The position numbers and the translations under genes are program-made. From the NCBI RefSeq assembly GCF_038051925.1, contig NZ_CP150634.1:4596300-4660299 (forward strand): a stretch of DNA of 64,000 bases, in the 5' to 3' direction. Position 1 is the first letter of the stretch, and every line of letters begins with the position of its first letter. This document shows positions 25,408-34,926 of this stretch, one piece after another. The notes under the pieces were generated by a model. The model ran no database searches and had not been told where the DNA came from. It saw only the letters and a program-made list of their open reading frames with translations. This stretch comes from Methylotuvimicrobium sp. KM2. Lineage in GTDB: Bacteria > Pseudomonadota > Gammaproteobacteria > Methylococcales > Methylomonadaceae.

Positions 25408-26247
25408 TCATTCCGGAACCAGCCAATCGACAGACCAAGTCCCCGTTCCATCCGTAAGTCTATCGTTCAGCCAAGGCAGTAATTCGCGGGCCTGGCTTTC
25501 CAATTGCCAAGGCGGATTGATGAACAACAAGCCCGATCCGGTCATGCCCAATTCCTCGCTGTCCGGAAGCACACAGTGTTCTATTCGCAATTGTTTCCTG
25601 ATGCCGGTTTCCGCAAGTTCCACCATTAAATTATCGACCGTTTCCCGGCGAATCACAGGATACCAAAGACAATACAAACCGGTGCTAAAGCGCCGGTATG
25701 CTTTTGCGAGCGTTTCAACCACACGGCTGTAATCCTCCTTCACTTCATAACTCGGGTCGATAAAAATCAATCCTCTTTTTTGTACCGGAGGCAGTTTTTT
25801 CATTAGCTTTTTTAAGCCATCCTCTTGAGCCACGCTGATTTGACGTTCGTTACGGAAGCGTTCTTGCAAGAACGCAAAGTCGCTCCCGTGCAGTTCGCTA
25901 AGTTGCATTCTGTCTTGAGATCGCATCAGCGCTCGGACAAATTCCGGCGACCCGGGATAATGGCTTAGTTTATTATCGGTGTTTAACGAGCGAACTCCAG
26001 TAAAATAACTATCGAGCAAAGGATGAGAGGTTTCGTTGGGATATAGACGTCCAATGCCTTGACGGTATTCGCCGGTTTTTTCGGCAAAGGGCGACTGCAA
26101 AGAATAGGCCCCGGCGCCGGCATGTGTGTCGATATAAACGAAGGGTTTGTCTTTTTTCTTGAGTTCTATGATCGTCAAACAAAGCAGGCTGTGTTTGAGG
26201 ACATCGGCGAAATTGCCGGCATGAAATCCGTGACGATAACTGAGCAT
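25408..26247 (-). CDS. rlmJ: 23S rRNA (adenine(2030)-N6)-methyltransferase
   Basis: A 279-residue methyltransferase that modifies A2030 of 23S rRNA. The start MLSYRHGFHAGNFADVLKHS, the SAM region YIDTHAGAGAYSL, and the catalytic motif LIFIDPSYE (DPxYE) near residue 165 are diagnostic. Length is normal. It is convergent with the ABC ATPase gene (22-bp gap). Confidence 0.95.
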   Translation of the reverse strand: MLSYRHGFHAGNFADVLKHSLLCLTIIELKKKDKPFVYIDTHAGAGAYSLQSPFAEKTGEYRQGIGRLYPNETSHPLLDSYFTGVRSLNTDNKLSHYPGSPEFVRALMRSQDRMQLSELHGSDFAFLQERFRNERQISVAQEDGLKKLMKKLPPVQKRGLIFIDPSYEVKEDYSRVVETLAKAYRRFSTGLYCLWYPVIRRETVDNLMVELAETGIRKQLRIEHCVLPDSEELGMTGSGLLFINPPWQLESQARELLPWLNDRLTDGTGTWSVDWLVPE

Positions 26248-26299
26248 GGTTTTGGTGTCGCACTAGAAATTTTAATGAGGCGGGAATGCATGCCGATTT

Positions 26300-26353
26300 T
26301 GCCTTGGCAGCCACGGTATGGATCCCCACGGAGGACCGTGGGAACCAGAAAAA
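26300..26353 (+). repeat. REP-like palindrome, GGAACC family
   Basis: It contains GGCAGCCACGGTATGG and CCCCACGGAGGACCGTGGG, followed by AACCAGAAA. Near-identical copies occur at 62448-62500 and, inverted, at 45514-45570. It sits between rlmJ and the membrane protein gene. Confidence 0.75.
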
Positions 26354-26463
26354 TAGATTCGGCGCCATCCCTGGCCGCCGGATTCCGGCGATCCCTTACC
26401 GGACTGCCGCGTCTTCCGTTGACAGCGATGTCAATGAGCCGGTCAAAGCGCCGGTTTAGGCCT

Positions 26464-27216
26464 TTATAACGCGTCAGATACTTGACGATGATAATAAGGC
26501 CATGTTTTGACATGCAAATGCTTGCGGATTGGCGTTTTGATAACCGATACGCATAATGCAATCGAAAATAGGCACCAAACAGCGGCATATTCGTTCGGGT
26601 CAGTCGTGGTCAGGTCGGAAACGAACGGCCCAATCAAATAATGGAATCCGACAAAACGCCAAGATCCGTAAAGTAACGGCAGGTAGAAAGACACCAATAT
26701 GTAAGTAAAGGCGTGCAAACCCCAATCGAAACCGAACAGCCAGCTTTGCGGCCCGGACATCAGGCCGTTCAACGGCATTTGCCAGGCGATATGCCAATCG
26801 CCGGATACCGAACAGGTAGCCGGTCCGCAAAATCCTTCGATACCGATTTGGCATGACCCTGCCCAATCGAAAGGAAACATTTTAACTAGCATCGCTAACG
26901 AGCCCATCGCGCAAATCGTATAAACAGTCGTGCGAATTTTTAATTTGACGCTTTCCGGAATGAAATACATCGCGACCATATTAACAAAGAATGGCTGAAA
27001 CGCGATGTGAACATAACCAAAAAGCGTCAATATCTGATTATTCGGGTTGTCGCATAGATTGATATAAACATAAGTTGCCGCTTGCAGGAGTTCCATCAAT
27101 GCAAAATACACCAAGGGAATCCACAATTCGTTCGATTCACCTTTCCTGGCGACATAAACCGCCGTCGACAGCCCAGCGGCCGCCAAAACGGTCGATGCTT
27201 CTCCACTCCAACACAT
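26464..27216 (-). CDS. Uncharacterised seven-helix membrane protein
   Basis: A 250-residue integral membrane protein starting MCWSGEASTVLAAAG, with about seven hydrophobic segments. Acidic and His residues lie within the helices (FALMELLQAATYV, FGYVHIAFQPFFVNMVAMYF, FGFDWGLHAFTYILVSFYLP), and several Cys pairs (CDNPNN, CQIGIEGFCGPATC) lie in loops. I recall similar CWSGxAS proteins as a conserved unnamed family, with no known function. Neighbours give no hint. Confidence 0.65.
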   Translation of the reverse strand: MCWSGEASTVLAAAGLSTAVYVARKGESNELWIPLVYFALMELLQAATYVYINLCDNPNNQILTLFGYVHIAFQPFFVNMVAMYFIPESVKLKIRTTVYTICAMGSLAMLVKMFPFDWAGSCQIGIEGFCGPATCSVSGDWHIAWQMPLNGLMSGPQSWLFGFDWGLHAFTYILVSFYLPLLYGSWRFVGFHYLIGPFVSDLTTTDPNEYAAVWCLFSIALCVSVIKTPIRKHLHVKTWPYYHRQVSDAL

Positions 27217-27702
27217 AATTCCTATCCTCTTTAGTTATAGTTATACAGTGCCCCGGTTAAGAGGCATTCTCTAATTATGAACAATTAATCATAAAGACAA
27301 CGAAAAAGCAGGGAGTTGTTTTAGAGTTAGTTAACGAATTACAACTCAAATGGTTTTCAACTACGACCAGTTTTCCTGCAATTGTTTCTTCTTACGTTGC
27401 CTTTTGATATTGTTTTGGCTAAATCTTCATAAGTACGAAGCTAAAACCGTGCGCGTGATTATATTACAAAGGTTCCGGTTTATTGATTTCATTCGAAAAA
27501 AATTATCGCTTTTAAATCCGGGAACCAGACAGCAAAAGGCTAGGAATGCGTCTAAACTTTAGGTTCGGAAAAATTAGAAATATTGAGTCAGTAGAAAACG
27601 GTTGGCCGTTAGCAGGGAGTAGACTTTATTCGACAAGGATACGACGGCTTTCAAAATTCCGCTAACCGCTAACCGCAACGGGAACGCATCAATCAACCGC
27701 TT
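27217..27702. other. Gene-free spacer
   Basis: About 490 bases, AT-rich. A 70-codon frame at 27350 lacks a ribosome site and family sequence and is not annotated. CTAACCGCTAACCGCAACGG-like tandem AACCGC units occur near 27661. Confidence 0.55.
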
Positions 27703-28506
27703 ATGACATCTTTAAAAATAGAAGATCTATCGATTTTACTGGTCGAACCTTCCTCGACGCAGCTTAAAGTCATCATCAAACATCTTAAAGAAGAAGGGAT
27801 TGCCAACATTGAAGGGGCGGATTCGGGTGACTCGGCTTTGACGATATTGTCCGATTATAAGCCCGATCTAATTATTAGCAGTATGTATTTGCCGGACATG
27901 ACGGCTGCCGAAATGATTGTCAAAATCAAAACCAATGAAGAACTGAACGACGTTCCGTTTATGTTGATATCCAGCGAGACGCGGATTTCGGCATTGGACC
28001 CGATCCGGCAGGCTGGCGTCGTGGCTATTTTGCCCAAGCCCTTCGATCATGATAATTTGAGAAGAGCCTTACGATCAACGATCGAATTCATCGAACCGGA
28101 AGAACTCGAGTTGGATAATTATGCGATCGAAGCCTTGCGCGTCTTGGTGGTCGACGACAGTTCGATGGCGCGTAAGCATATCGTTCGGGTGTTAAATAAC
28201 ATGGGGATTACTCAGATTACCACGGCCAATGACGGCAAGGCGGCCGCCGAGTTATTTCAAGCGACTGGCGAGGCCTTCGATTTAATCGTGACCGATTATA
28301 ATATGCCGGAAATGGACGGCATGGAATTGATCAGCCATATCCGAAACGACCGGCAAAATACCTTCATCCCTATTTTAATGGTCACCAGCGAATCGAATGA
28401 AACCCGCTTGAATCAAGTTCAGCAAGCCGGTGTATCGGCGATTTGCGACAAGCCCTTCGAACCGCAAAACGTTAAAGAAATTTTATTCCGGGTGTTGAAC
28501 GGTTAA
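27703..28506 (+). CDS. Tandem receiver-domain response regulator, first receiver degenerate
   Basis: A 267-residue protein made of two receiver domains and no output domain. In the first (residues 9-128), the acidic pair is replaced (LLVEPSST) and the phospho-acceptor position reads LIISSMYLP with Ser instead of Asp, although the C-terminal Lys remains (LPKPF). The second (about 145-265) is complete: VLVVDDSSM, DLIVTDYNMPEMDG, MVTSES and CDKPF. It resembles CheY-like signalling relays. The partner kinase is not evident nearby. Confidence 0.9.
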   Translation: MTSLKIEDLSILLVEPSSTQLKVIIKHLKEEGIANIEGADSGDSALTILSDYKPDLIISSMYLPDMTAAEMIVKIKTNEELNDVPFMLISSETRISALDPIRQAGVVAILPKPFDHDNLRRALRSTIEFIEPEELELDNYAIEALRVLVVDDSSMARKHIVRVLNNMGITQITTANDGKAAAELFQATGEAFDLIVTDYNMPEMDGMELISHIRNDRQNTFIPILMVTSESNETRLNQVQQAGVSAICDKPFEPQNVKEILFRVLNG

Positions 28507-28540
28507 GGCCTGGCGCGTTTTTTTTCGGTGAACAGCGGGG

Positions 28541-28690
28541 GCCATGTTCGCGTTAGCAGTTGAAACGGTTCTTTTTCCTACTAAATAAACCATTTAGTAA
28601 ATAGTCAATGATTGCTTTCCAAAACTCTGAGCGTGGGAGATGGTACGATTACTCGCCTGACAGGACGCCCCGAGGCCGAATTTTCATCCA
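28541..28690 (-). repeat. Copy A of an inverted 135-bp repeat with attached dispersed-element end
   Basis: GCCATGTTCGCGTTAGCAGTTGAAACGG, a TACTAAATAAACCATTTAGTA hairpin, and TCAATGATTGCTTTCC match the reverse complement of 58872-59012 with about nine in ten bases identical. At the right it runs into ACTCGCCTGACAGGACGCC, an end of the dispersed element. Confidence 0.8.
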
Positions 28691-28892
28691 CGATGAGTAT
28701 AAATAACGACTGACCCGAGCTATTCGGACGTAATTATTCAGACCCACAAGCAAATTAAGGCAATAAGCCTGGGAGCGAGGGCGTCTAGTCCGCTAGGCTG
28801 TCGAAATTTACTGATTTTCAATTCAGAAAAAATCACTGTTTTATGGATTTTGAAAAAATAACTGACTTTTATAATTGCCAATCAGATTAATC

Positions 28893-29897
28893 ATGCTGAA
28901 AACAAAACCCAAGACATACAAAATTTTAATCGTCTTATGGTTATTGTTGTTTTCAACGGCCAACTGGGCGGCATCCGGAAAGAGAATCACCGTGGCAGTG
29001 TTAGGTGACAGTGCCACGCAAGGCGTCTGGGCCAATTCAACCCTGGGCAGCCCAGGTCTGGATTTTTATTTAAGCGTCAGCAAGGCCATAAATCGCCTGG
29101 AAAGGTTAAGACCTGCTCAACTGGTTTTGATCCAACAACCAGAAAGCAATCTCATGGCTTATAGTCGTTTGATGGAGCGAAAATTTAAATTTACGGCAAA
29201 CACTCAGCTTTCTGCCACGGCGGGTAATCAAAGTTATTCGTTTGCCACCCGCTTAAAACAACACACGAACAGATCTGTCAGAATCTTGAATGTCGGCTTT
29301 CTGGCCGGATCCTATAAATTCAGCCGACATCAATTGCGCCGATTGAAAAATAAATTGGCAGGCAGAAAGCCGGATTACATTTTGGTGAACTTCAATATCA
29401 TCGATGCCGTGTCAGGCGATACACCTGATAGATTTAAAATCAATGTCAAAGGTTTTTTCAACACATTGATCCGGCGTTATCCTCGCAGCCAGATTATCGT
29501 GACGCCGCTGCAAGATTTATCCCCCATGTCGGCACTAGCTGATATCGTTAGTATTCCTGCTTTTATGGGCTTGCCGGCAACGACATGCCGAGATATTCAG
29601 CTACGCGCTTATGGGTTTTTTAAATCGCTGTACTCCGACCCGGCGGAAATGTTGAGGTTACAACAAAACGTCGCGGATATGAACCAGCTGCTTTCAGACG
29701 AAATCACCAAAATACGAAACCGACAACTATTCTACTCAGCCTTTCAGGGCAAAATCGCTCTCACAGAGAATTTGCCTCAGATGAATCAAGACTGGAAAGA
29801 ATACTTAGCCGCTGATTGTGTACACCCCAATTTAAAAGGTCAGGCCATAATCGGGGATATGCTATGGGATGCTTTTGTGAGGGAGTTAAGCGATTAG
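28893..29897 (+). CDS. Exported SGNH/GDSL-like hydrolase
   Basis: A 334-residue protein with a signal peptide (ILIVLWLLLFSTANWAAS). Block I is AVLGDSATQGVW (Ser near residue 41), and the C-terminal block V is DCVHPNLKGQA (Asp-x2-His), the catalytic Ser and Asp-His of SGNH hydrolases. The middle (LVNFNIIDAVSGDTPDRF) likely holds the block III Asn region. It probably deacylates a polysaccharide, lipid or peptidoglycan-linked substrate in the periplasm. I chose MLKTKP (28893) over an earlier ATG because the signal peptide starts there. It is flanked by repeats. Confidence 0.75.
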   Translation: MLKTKPKTYKILIVLWLLLFSTANWAASGKRITVAVLGDSATQGVWANSTLGSPGLDFYLSVSKAINRLERLRPAQLVLIQQPESNLMAYSRLMERKFKFTANTQLSATAGNQSYSFATRLKQHTNRSVRILNVGFLAGSYKFSRHQLRRLKNKLAGRKPDYILVNFNIIDAVSGDTPDRFKINVKGFFNTLIRRYPRSQIIVTPLQDLSPMSALADIVSIPAFMGLPATTCRDIQLRAYGFFKSLYSDPAEMLRLQQNVADMNQLLSDEITKIRNRQLFYSAFQGKIALTENLPQMNQDWKEYLAADCVHPNLKGQAIIGDMLWDAFVRELSD

Positions 29898-30330
29898 CAA
29901 AACGTTTTCAATGTGTTGATTCTGAATGCGGATTTGCCAGCCTATAAAATTGCAACCGACTTTAGACAGTATTTTTTTTCGATGTCAATTTCACCTACTT
30001 TATCGGGCGACGTTCGAAGGAGTAAGCACCTCAAGCATGAGTCCCTGCATACCGGGCGCAGTGACTAAGATAGGATCAAAAAGCTTCACCGGATGACGGA
30101 AAGACGGTTGCTATTCGAGATCAGCAAGGCTAAAAATGAAGCGATTTGGGCTCGCAGAGTTACGCAGTGCAATATTCGCGCATCAACGCTAAATCAAACA
30201 ATGAGCACTTTGATATTTTATATATTGGATTTAAAACAAACCTATGATCGCTCGTTTCCAAGCTCTTTGCTTGGGAATAATGCATTACTACTCCCTTTAT
30301 GGCCAAAAAATGGCTAACTTTATAAAGGCA

Positions 30331-30846
30331 TGGTGTGTGGCTAGCGAGTAGTCGGCAGGGAAAGCTGCCGCCAAGCCCCATGGAAGGGTTTACCCACATT
30401 GGCGCCAACTTAAGTAACGTTCATGAAGGCCCGGCAATCGCCAGGCAAATGAAAGTGCAAACTGTGGTGGATGCGGTCACTCGCCCGATAGGACGCCGTG
30501 AATACGTCCATGTAGGCTCGGCGGCGGCTATCCCTGCCGCCGACGCCTGTCGGTCGAGCAACCGCACCCTCCTCGGAACCGGTGTTGTTTTTCATAAAGC
30601 GGCAAATGCACCATAGAATGAACGCTAAGTTGGCGCTTATGGGGTTTACCCATTGCCTAAATTCCATAGTTTATTGGTTATGGTTAACTATCCGGGATAA
30701 TTTAGGTGCTGGGTAAATACGTCCATGTATGCTCTATGCCAGCTCCATGCTGGCAAAGCCTTTATCGAGCAACCCGAGGCATCCTCCGGCACTGCCGAAA
30801 TTTGAAGCGCGAAAGGTATATTAGACGGTTTTTCGATCAAAAGGGA
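30331..30846. repeat. Composite of two or three dispersed-element copies
   Basis: This lies in the gene-free region 29898-30927. GTCGGCAGGGAAAGCTGCC (30350), an inverted stretch ACTCGCCCGATAGGACGCC with GGCGGCGGCTATCCCTGCC (30480-30560), then a further core copy with AATTTAGGTGCTGGG (30698), a CTATGCCAGCTCCATGCTGG hairpin and CGGCACTGCCGAAATTTG (30789). The right end ACGGTTTTTCGATCAAAAGG recurs inverted at 34716. TTGGCGCCAACTTAAG at 30400 and TAAGTTGGCGC at 30627 frame the middle part as a further inverted pair. Confidence 0.7.
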
Positions 30847-30927
30847 AGTAAATTGAAGACATCTAATGCTCCTTAATATTTGCACAATTCCAGGCGACAA
30901 TAGGCTATCGCGTGACGGGGTAAGCTT

Positions 30928-32373
30928 ATGCGCCAATCAATAAGAATAAAATTATTTCTGACCTTTTTAATGACTACCTTGTTGGTTGTTTCGGGGATGT
31001 ATGCGTTCATGCGCTGGTCTTTGGATCGGGGTTTTAACGAATTTATCAAATCGAGACAGCAGGAACGCGTGACGGCAATGATCGAAATGCTTGGCGATTA
31101 TTATGCCGAAGAACAAGATTGGGAAAAGTTGGCCGGCAACAAACAGTTGTGGATTCATTTATTGTGGCAAGCCGATCATCGCCGTCATCGCCCGCCACCT
31201 ATTTTGATCGAGCAGGCGCAAAGCGAACCGCCCGGTTATTGGCCTCCAGCTATGCCGGAAGATTCGATGAGCCGGCGTTATACGCCTTTGCAGCTCCGCG
31301 TCATGCTGTTTCGCGCCGATCGTACGATCATATATGGACGCGCCGGCGCCGTCGAGCAGTTGGGGGAATTGGAGCCTATCCGTTACCGGGACGGTATTGT
31401 CGGGTATTTGGGAATTTTGCCGGGTAAAACGCCGAGCCAACCCGGCGAACTGCGATTTATCGAGGGTCAGGCTAAGGCCTTCGTCTGGATTGCCTTACTG
31501 ATGATATTGCTCTCCGCCTTTTTGGCCTGGCTATTGGCTTATATGTTGGGACGGCCACTAAAACGGATAACCACGGCGGCGAAAGCGCTTGCCATCGGTC
31601 GATACGATGTAAGGCTTCCTGTCGAATCGTCCGACGAACTTGGCTATTTAGCGCGCGATTTTAACGAATTGGCAACGGCGTTGGAACGGTCCGAACAATC
31701 GAGACGGCGCTGGGTCGCCGATATTTCCCATGAATTGCGTACACCTTTGGCAGTGTTGCATGGAGAATTGGAGGCCTTGCAAGACGGAATCCGTCCGCTG
31801 ACAGCCGAAGCGGTCGATTCGCTGCTTGGCGATGTCATGAGACTGAATCGTTTGACGGAGGATCTTTATCAATTGGCGCTTTCAGATCAAGGCGCGCTTA
31901 GCTATCGCAAGCAAAGCCTCGATCCGATTCCAGTGCTGCAAGAGGATGTCGCCGCCTTATTGCCGGAATTCGATAACCGGCAAATCCGCTTGCAGTTGCT
32001 GAATCGTCTGACCAAAACCGTGCGCATTCATGCCGACCCGGACCGATTGTCGCAACTATTCCGCAACCTATTGAGCAACAGCGCCAAATACACCGATGCC
32101 GGCGGTTGTTTGAAGATCAACGTCATGCAAAAAAGCGGTTTGTTGCTGATCGAATTCGCCGATAGCGCACCCGGCGTTCCCGAGCAGGAAATAGGGCATT
32201 TATTCGATCGCTTTTATCGAGTCGAAAGTTCCCGCAGCCAGCATCATGGGGGCGCAGGGCTAGGTCTTGCCATTTGCGCGAATATCGTCCATGCGCACAA
32301 CGGTACGATGACAGCCGGGGAATCAAAATTGGGCGGGCTTAACATCCGTATTGCGCTACCGTTATTATCTTAA
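30928..32373 (+). CDS. BaeS-like sensor histidine kinase
   Basis: A 481-residue membrane kinase. Helices at about 9-28 and 184-206 enclose a periplasmic sensor domain rich in Pro and Arg (HRRHRPPPILIEQ, PPGYWPPAMPEDSMSRRY). A HAMP linker follows, then the phospho-acceptor box ADISHELRTPLAVLHGELEAL and the ATPase boxes NLLSNSAKY, FADSAPGVPEQE and HHGGAGLGLAICANIVHAHNG. Order kinase-regulator with a Spy/CpxP-like gene after it resembles the envelope-stress systems BaeSR and CpxAR. Confidence 0.92.
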   Translation: MRQSIRIKLFLTFLMTTLLVVSGMYAFMRWSLDRGFNEFIKSRQQERVTAMIEMLGDYYAEEQDWEKLAGNKQLWIHLLWQADHRRHRPPPILIEQAQSEPPGYWPPAMPEDSMSRRYTPLQLRVMLFRADRTIIYGRAGAVEQLGELEPIRYRDGIVGYLGILPGKTPSQPGELRFIEGQAKAFVWIALLMILLSAFLAWLLAYMLGRPLKRITTAAKALAIGRYDVRLPVESSDELGYLARDFNELATALERSEQSRRRWVADISHELRTPLAVLHGELEALQDGIRPLTAEAVDSLLGDVMRLNRLTEDLYQLALSDQGALSYRKQSLDPIPVLQEDVAALLPEFDNRQIRLQLLNRLTKTVRIHADPDRLSQLFRNLLSNSAKYTDAGGCLKINVMQKSGLLLIEFADSAPGVPEQEIGHLFDRFYRVESSRSQHHGGAGLGLAICANIVHAHNGTMTAGESKLGGLNIRIALPLLS

Positions 32374-32605
32374 GAAAGTATCATCCTAAAATCGGCAGTT
32401 TAACCATGAAGCAATTCAAGAGCTTGCCTGAGTATCCCCGCCAACCTATTGGGTGAGCGAAAGTTTTATACGAACGCGTAACAAGTTATTGAGATAGCTT
32501 CTTATTCTTCATGATCTTCATGGTGTAATGTTTTTTCTAAGTTCATCCACGGTCTCCATGGTGGTTGATAATGGGCGGCTTTTGATCCGAGGATATTATT
32601 ATTTT

Positions 32606-33292
32606 ATGAACCGTATCTTGATTGTCGAAGACGAACTCAAATTGGCTCGTCTGGAGGCGGATTATTTACATAATGCCGGTTATGCAACCGAATGCCTCGA
32701 TGACGGTCTTAAAGTAGTACCCTGGTTGAAACAAAATCCGGCGGATCTCATTTTGCTGGATTTGATGCTGCCGGGAAAAGACGGTTTGGATATTTGCCGC
32801 GAAATTCGAACCTTCAGCACCGTGCCGATCATCATCGTGACCGCACGTATCGAAGAAGTCGACCGCTTGTTGGGGCTTGAATTAGGCGCGGACGATTATA
32901 TTTGTAAACCGTTTAGTCCGCGCGAAATGGTCGCGCGCGTCAAGGCAGTCTTGCGCAGGTTGCAACTGCAAGAGGTAAGCGGTTTTGACCGTCCGATATC
33001 GCTCGTGCCGGAAAGTTTTCGGGTCCGGGCGGGGCATAAGGAAACCGAATTGACTGCGGTGGAATTTCAATTGTTGCAGGCCTTATACGATCAACCCGGA
33101 CGAATTTTTTCGCGCTCTAAATTAATGGATTTGATCTATCAGGACCAACGCATCGTTTCCGATCGGACGATCGATAGCCATATCAAGAAGTTGCGCAAGA
33201 AATTGTCGGACCTGTTACCGGGACATGAGTTAGTCCACTCGGTTTACGGTGCCGGTTACCGTTACGAACTACAGGTTAACGGTGAGCAGTAA
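32606..33292 (+). CDS. OmpR-family response regulator (BaeR-like)
   Basis: A 228-residue regulator. Receiver: ILIVEDELKLARLEADYL, phospho-Asp in LILLDLMLPGKDGLD, VTARIEEVDRLLGLELGADDYICKPFSPREMVARV. Winged helix: ELTAVEFQLLQALYDQPGRIFSRSKLMDLIY and DSHIKKLRKKL. The start at 32606 follows GAGG at a suitable distance; an upstream ATG adds unrelated residues. It is 232 bases after the kinase stop, so it may also have its own promoter. Confidence 0.92.
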   Translation: MNRILIVEDELKLARLEADYLHNAGYATECLDDGLKVVPWLKQNPADLILLDLMLPGKDGLDICREIRTFSTVPIIIVTARIEEVDRLLGLELGADDYICKPFSPREMVARVKAVLRRLQLQEVSGFDRPISLVPESFRVRAGHKETELTAVEFQLLQALYDQPGRIFSRSKLMDLIYQDQRIVSDRTIDSHIKKLRKKLSDLLPGHELVHSVYGAGYRYELQVNGEQ

Positions 33293-33501
33293 GCGGTTAG
33301 TAGTAAAAAAGGGAATAGGGTAAATCTCTATTTTTATCTCGGCGTTAACGGCAAAAGAGAGTTTTGAATTTTTGCCTTTGTCATGCACTTTCACAATGTT
33401 TCCATAATTGCTGCAAATTGTTTACGCATTTGGCGTTTATATTAATCACCAAGAACGGAGATAAACCGTTCTGTTATCACCAACCCAAAGAGGATAAGAT
33501 C

Positions 33502-33873
33502 ATGAACAAAAAAATCATCGCAATCGCAATCGCATTGGCACTTCCGTTGACTGCAGCCGCATTCCCTCCGGGTGGAGGTAGAGGCGATATGGAAGGCCGC
33601 CACGGACAAAGAATAGAGCGCTTGACCAAGGATTTGGACTTGACTGAAGAACAACGCACACAGCTGGAATCCATCTTCAAGGAACAGCATGAAAAATACA
33701 GAGCGATCCACGAAGAAACCCGCGGCCGTATGCAGGAAGTGCTGAATGAAGAACAAATGCAAAAAATGGAAGCGTTAAAACAGCAGCGCCATGAAAAATG
33801 GAAAGAAAAACGTCAAGAGAGACGTCAGGAAAGACAGGAAAGAAAATCCGGCAAAACTGTCGACGCACAATAA
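33502..33873 (+). CDS. Spy/CpxP-like periplasmic LTxxQ protein
   Basis: A 123-residue exported protein: signal peptide KKIIAIAIALALPLTAAAF, then a helical basic protein with the LTEEQRTQLESI repeat-like motif. The C-terminus is a charged helix (WKEKRQERRQERQERKSGK). Spy/CpxP relatives chaperone unfolded proteins or inhibit the sensor kinase in the periplasm. It follows the BaeSR-like pair, its likely regulator. Confidence 0.85.
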   Translation: MNKKIIAIAIALALPLTAAAFPPGGGRGDMEGRHGQRIERLTKDLDLTEEQRTQLESIFKEQHEKYRAIHEETRGRMQEVLNEEQMQKMEALKQQRHEKWKEKRQERRQERQERKSGKTVDAQ

Positions 33874-34000
33874 GCGGAACGACTTGATCTTCTAAGCAAT
33901 AGACAAAGAACACGGCTGAGAAGGCAAGTATCGACGGACAAAATGCAACCGCAAGCCAGGGACGGGTAGCGGTTTCGCTCGGTACCACGGGGAGATCGTT

Positions 34001-34489
34001 ATGAAAAGTCTAACAAAAATAGCTGTCATGGCTATCAGTGCGATGCTATTGATGAATAGCGCCGTCTATGCTCAAGATCATCGGGCTCGGTCGAGCCGGC
34101 ACAGTTATTCGAAACAACGGACCGCGCCGCAGCAAGTACAGCGATCACGCATATATTCGACGCCTCGGCAACGCTACACGCCGGCGCCGCCCTATCCGCA
34201 TTATTATAAACCCGGTTACCGAACTAGACCTTTGCCTCGCGGCGCATCCAGGATAGTCATCGATCGTTCAAGTTATTATTTTTATGACGGCTTTTATTAT
34301 CAGCCGTTTCAATCCGGCTATATCATCGTCGATGCACCGATCGGCGCGATTATAACCACATTGCCGAGACTGCATCATCAAGTGATGTGGCGAGGCTCAC
34401 CTTATTTTGTCGTAGGCAATACGTTTTATCGTAGGCACCCGAGAGGCTACATAGTCGTCAATAATCCAGGCATTGCGCTCTGGCGATGA
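34001..34489 (+). CDS. Exported DUF6515-like Tyr/Arg-rich protein
   Basis: A 162-residue protein with a signal peptide (MAISAMLLMNSAVYA), a Tyr/Pro/Arg-rich linker (RYTPAPPYPHYYKPGYRTRP) and a C-terminal beta-rich unit (YYFYDGFYYQPFQSGYIIVDAPIGAIITTLP, FYRRHPRGYIVVNNP) that resembles DUF6515 family proteins. Function unknown; envelope location is inferred. It is probably in the envelope-stress group of the preceding genes. Confidence 0.72.
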   Translation: MKSLTKIAVMAISAMLLMNSAVYAQDHRARSSRHSYSKQRTAPQQVQRSRIYSTPRQRYTPAPPYPHYYKPGYRTRPLPRGASRIVIDRSSYYFYDGFYYQPFQSGYIIVDAPIGAIITTLPRLHHQVMWRGSPYFVVGNTFYRRHPRGYIVVNNPGIALWR

Positions 34490-34715
34490 TCCCAAACTCA
34501 AACTAAATATTCGGTTCCCCTATTTGAAAAAGAGGGCTAGAGGAGATTTTATAAATAAAATAATATCTTCCAATGCCACTTTTTCAAGGAGGAGGCCAAT
34601 AATTACGCCTGAATTGCGTTAATTTTCCAGCGGGGTCCTGATTACTTACATTTCAAATACAAAGAACAAGGAAGGCGCGAAATTTAAGGTACGCCCTGCC
34701 TACGTGTTCTTCTTA

Positions 34716-34892
34716 CTCCCTTTTGATCGAAAAACCGTCTAAGGATAAAAGATATGGGATCTGTCTATCGAGGACCGCCGTGAACCCATATATGGGGGCT
34801 TGACGGCAGCGATCCCTGCTGCCGACATCCTCGCTAGCCACCCCCACACCTTCATTAAGTTAGCCATTTTTTGAGTATAAAGGGAGTAGTGG
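34716..34892. repeat. Repeat cluster with a diverged dispersed-element copy
   Basis: In the gene-free spacer 34490-34926. CCCTTTTGATCGAAAAACCG (34724) and AGTTAGCCATTTTTTG with ATAAAGGGAGTAG (34858-34891) both recur inverted at 30818-30846 and 30283-30325. Between them is a partial core with GACGGCAGCGATCCCTGC and a CTGCCGACATC arm. The left part, TTTGAAAAAGAGGG (34524) to TTACTTA (34648), resembles 44428-44510. Confidence 0.65.
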
Positions 34893-34926
34893 CCGATTTC
34901 GGCGAGAGGCTTATGGAGCGTTATAT

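Noticed and set aside
27350..27562. 70-residue open frame upstream of the double receiver gene
   Set aside because: No ribosome site, no family sequence and composition of non-coding DNA.
31596..31660. A fourth ECF-like promoter match (GTAAGG then CGAC) inside the sensor kinase gene
   Set aside because: It lies in coding sequence, lacks the GGAA extension and is likely chance.
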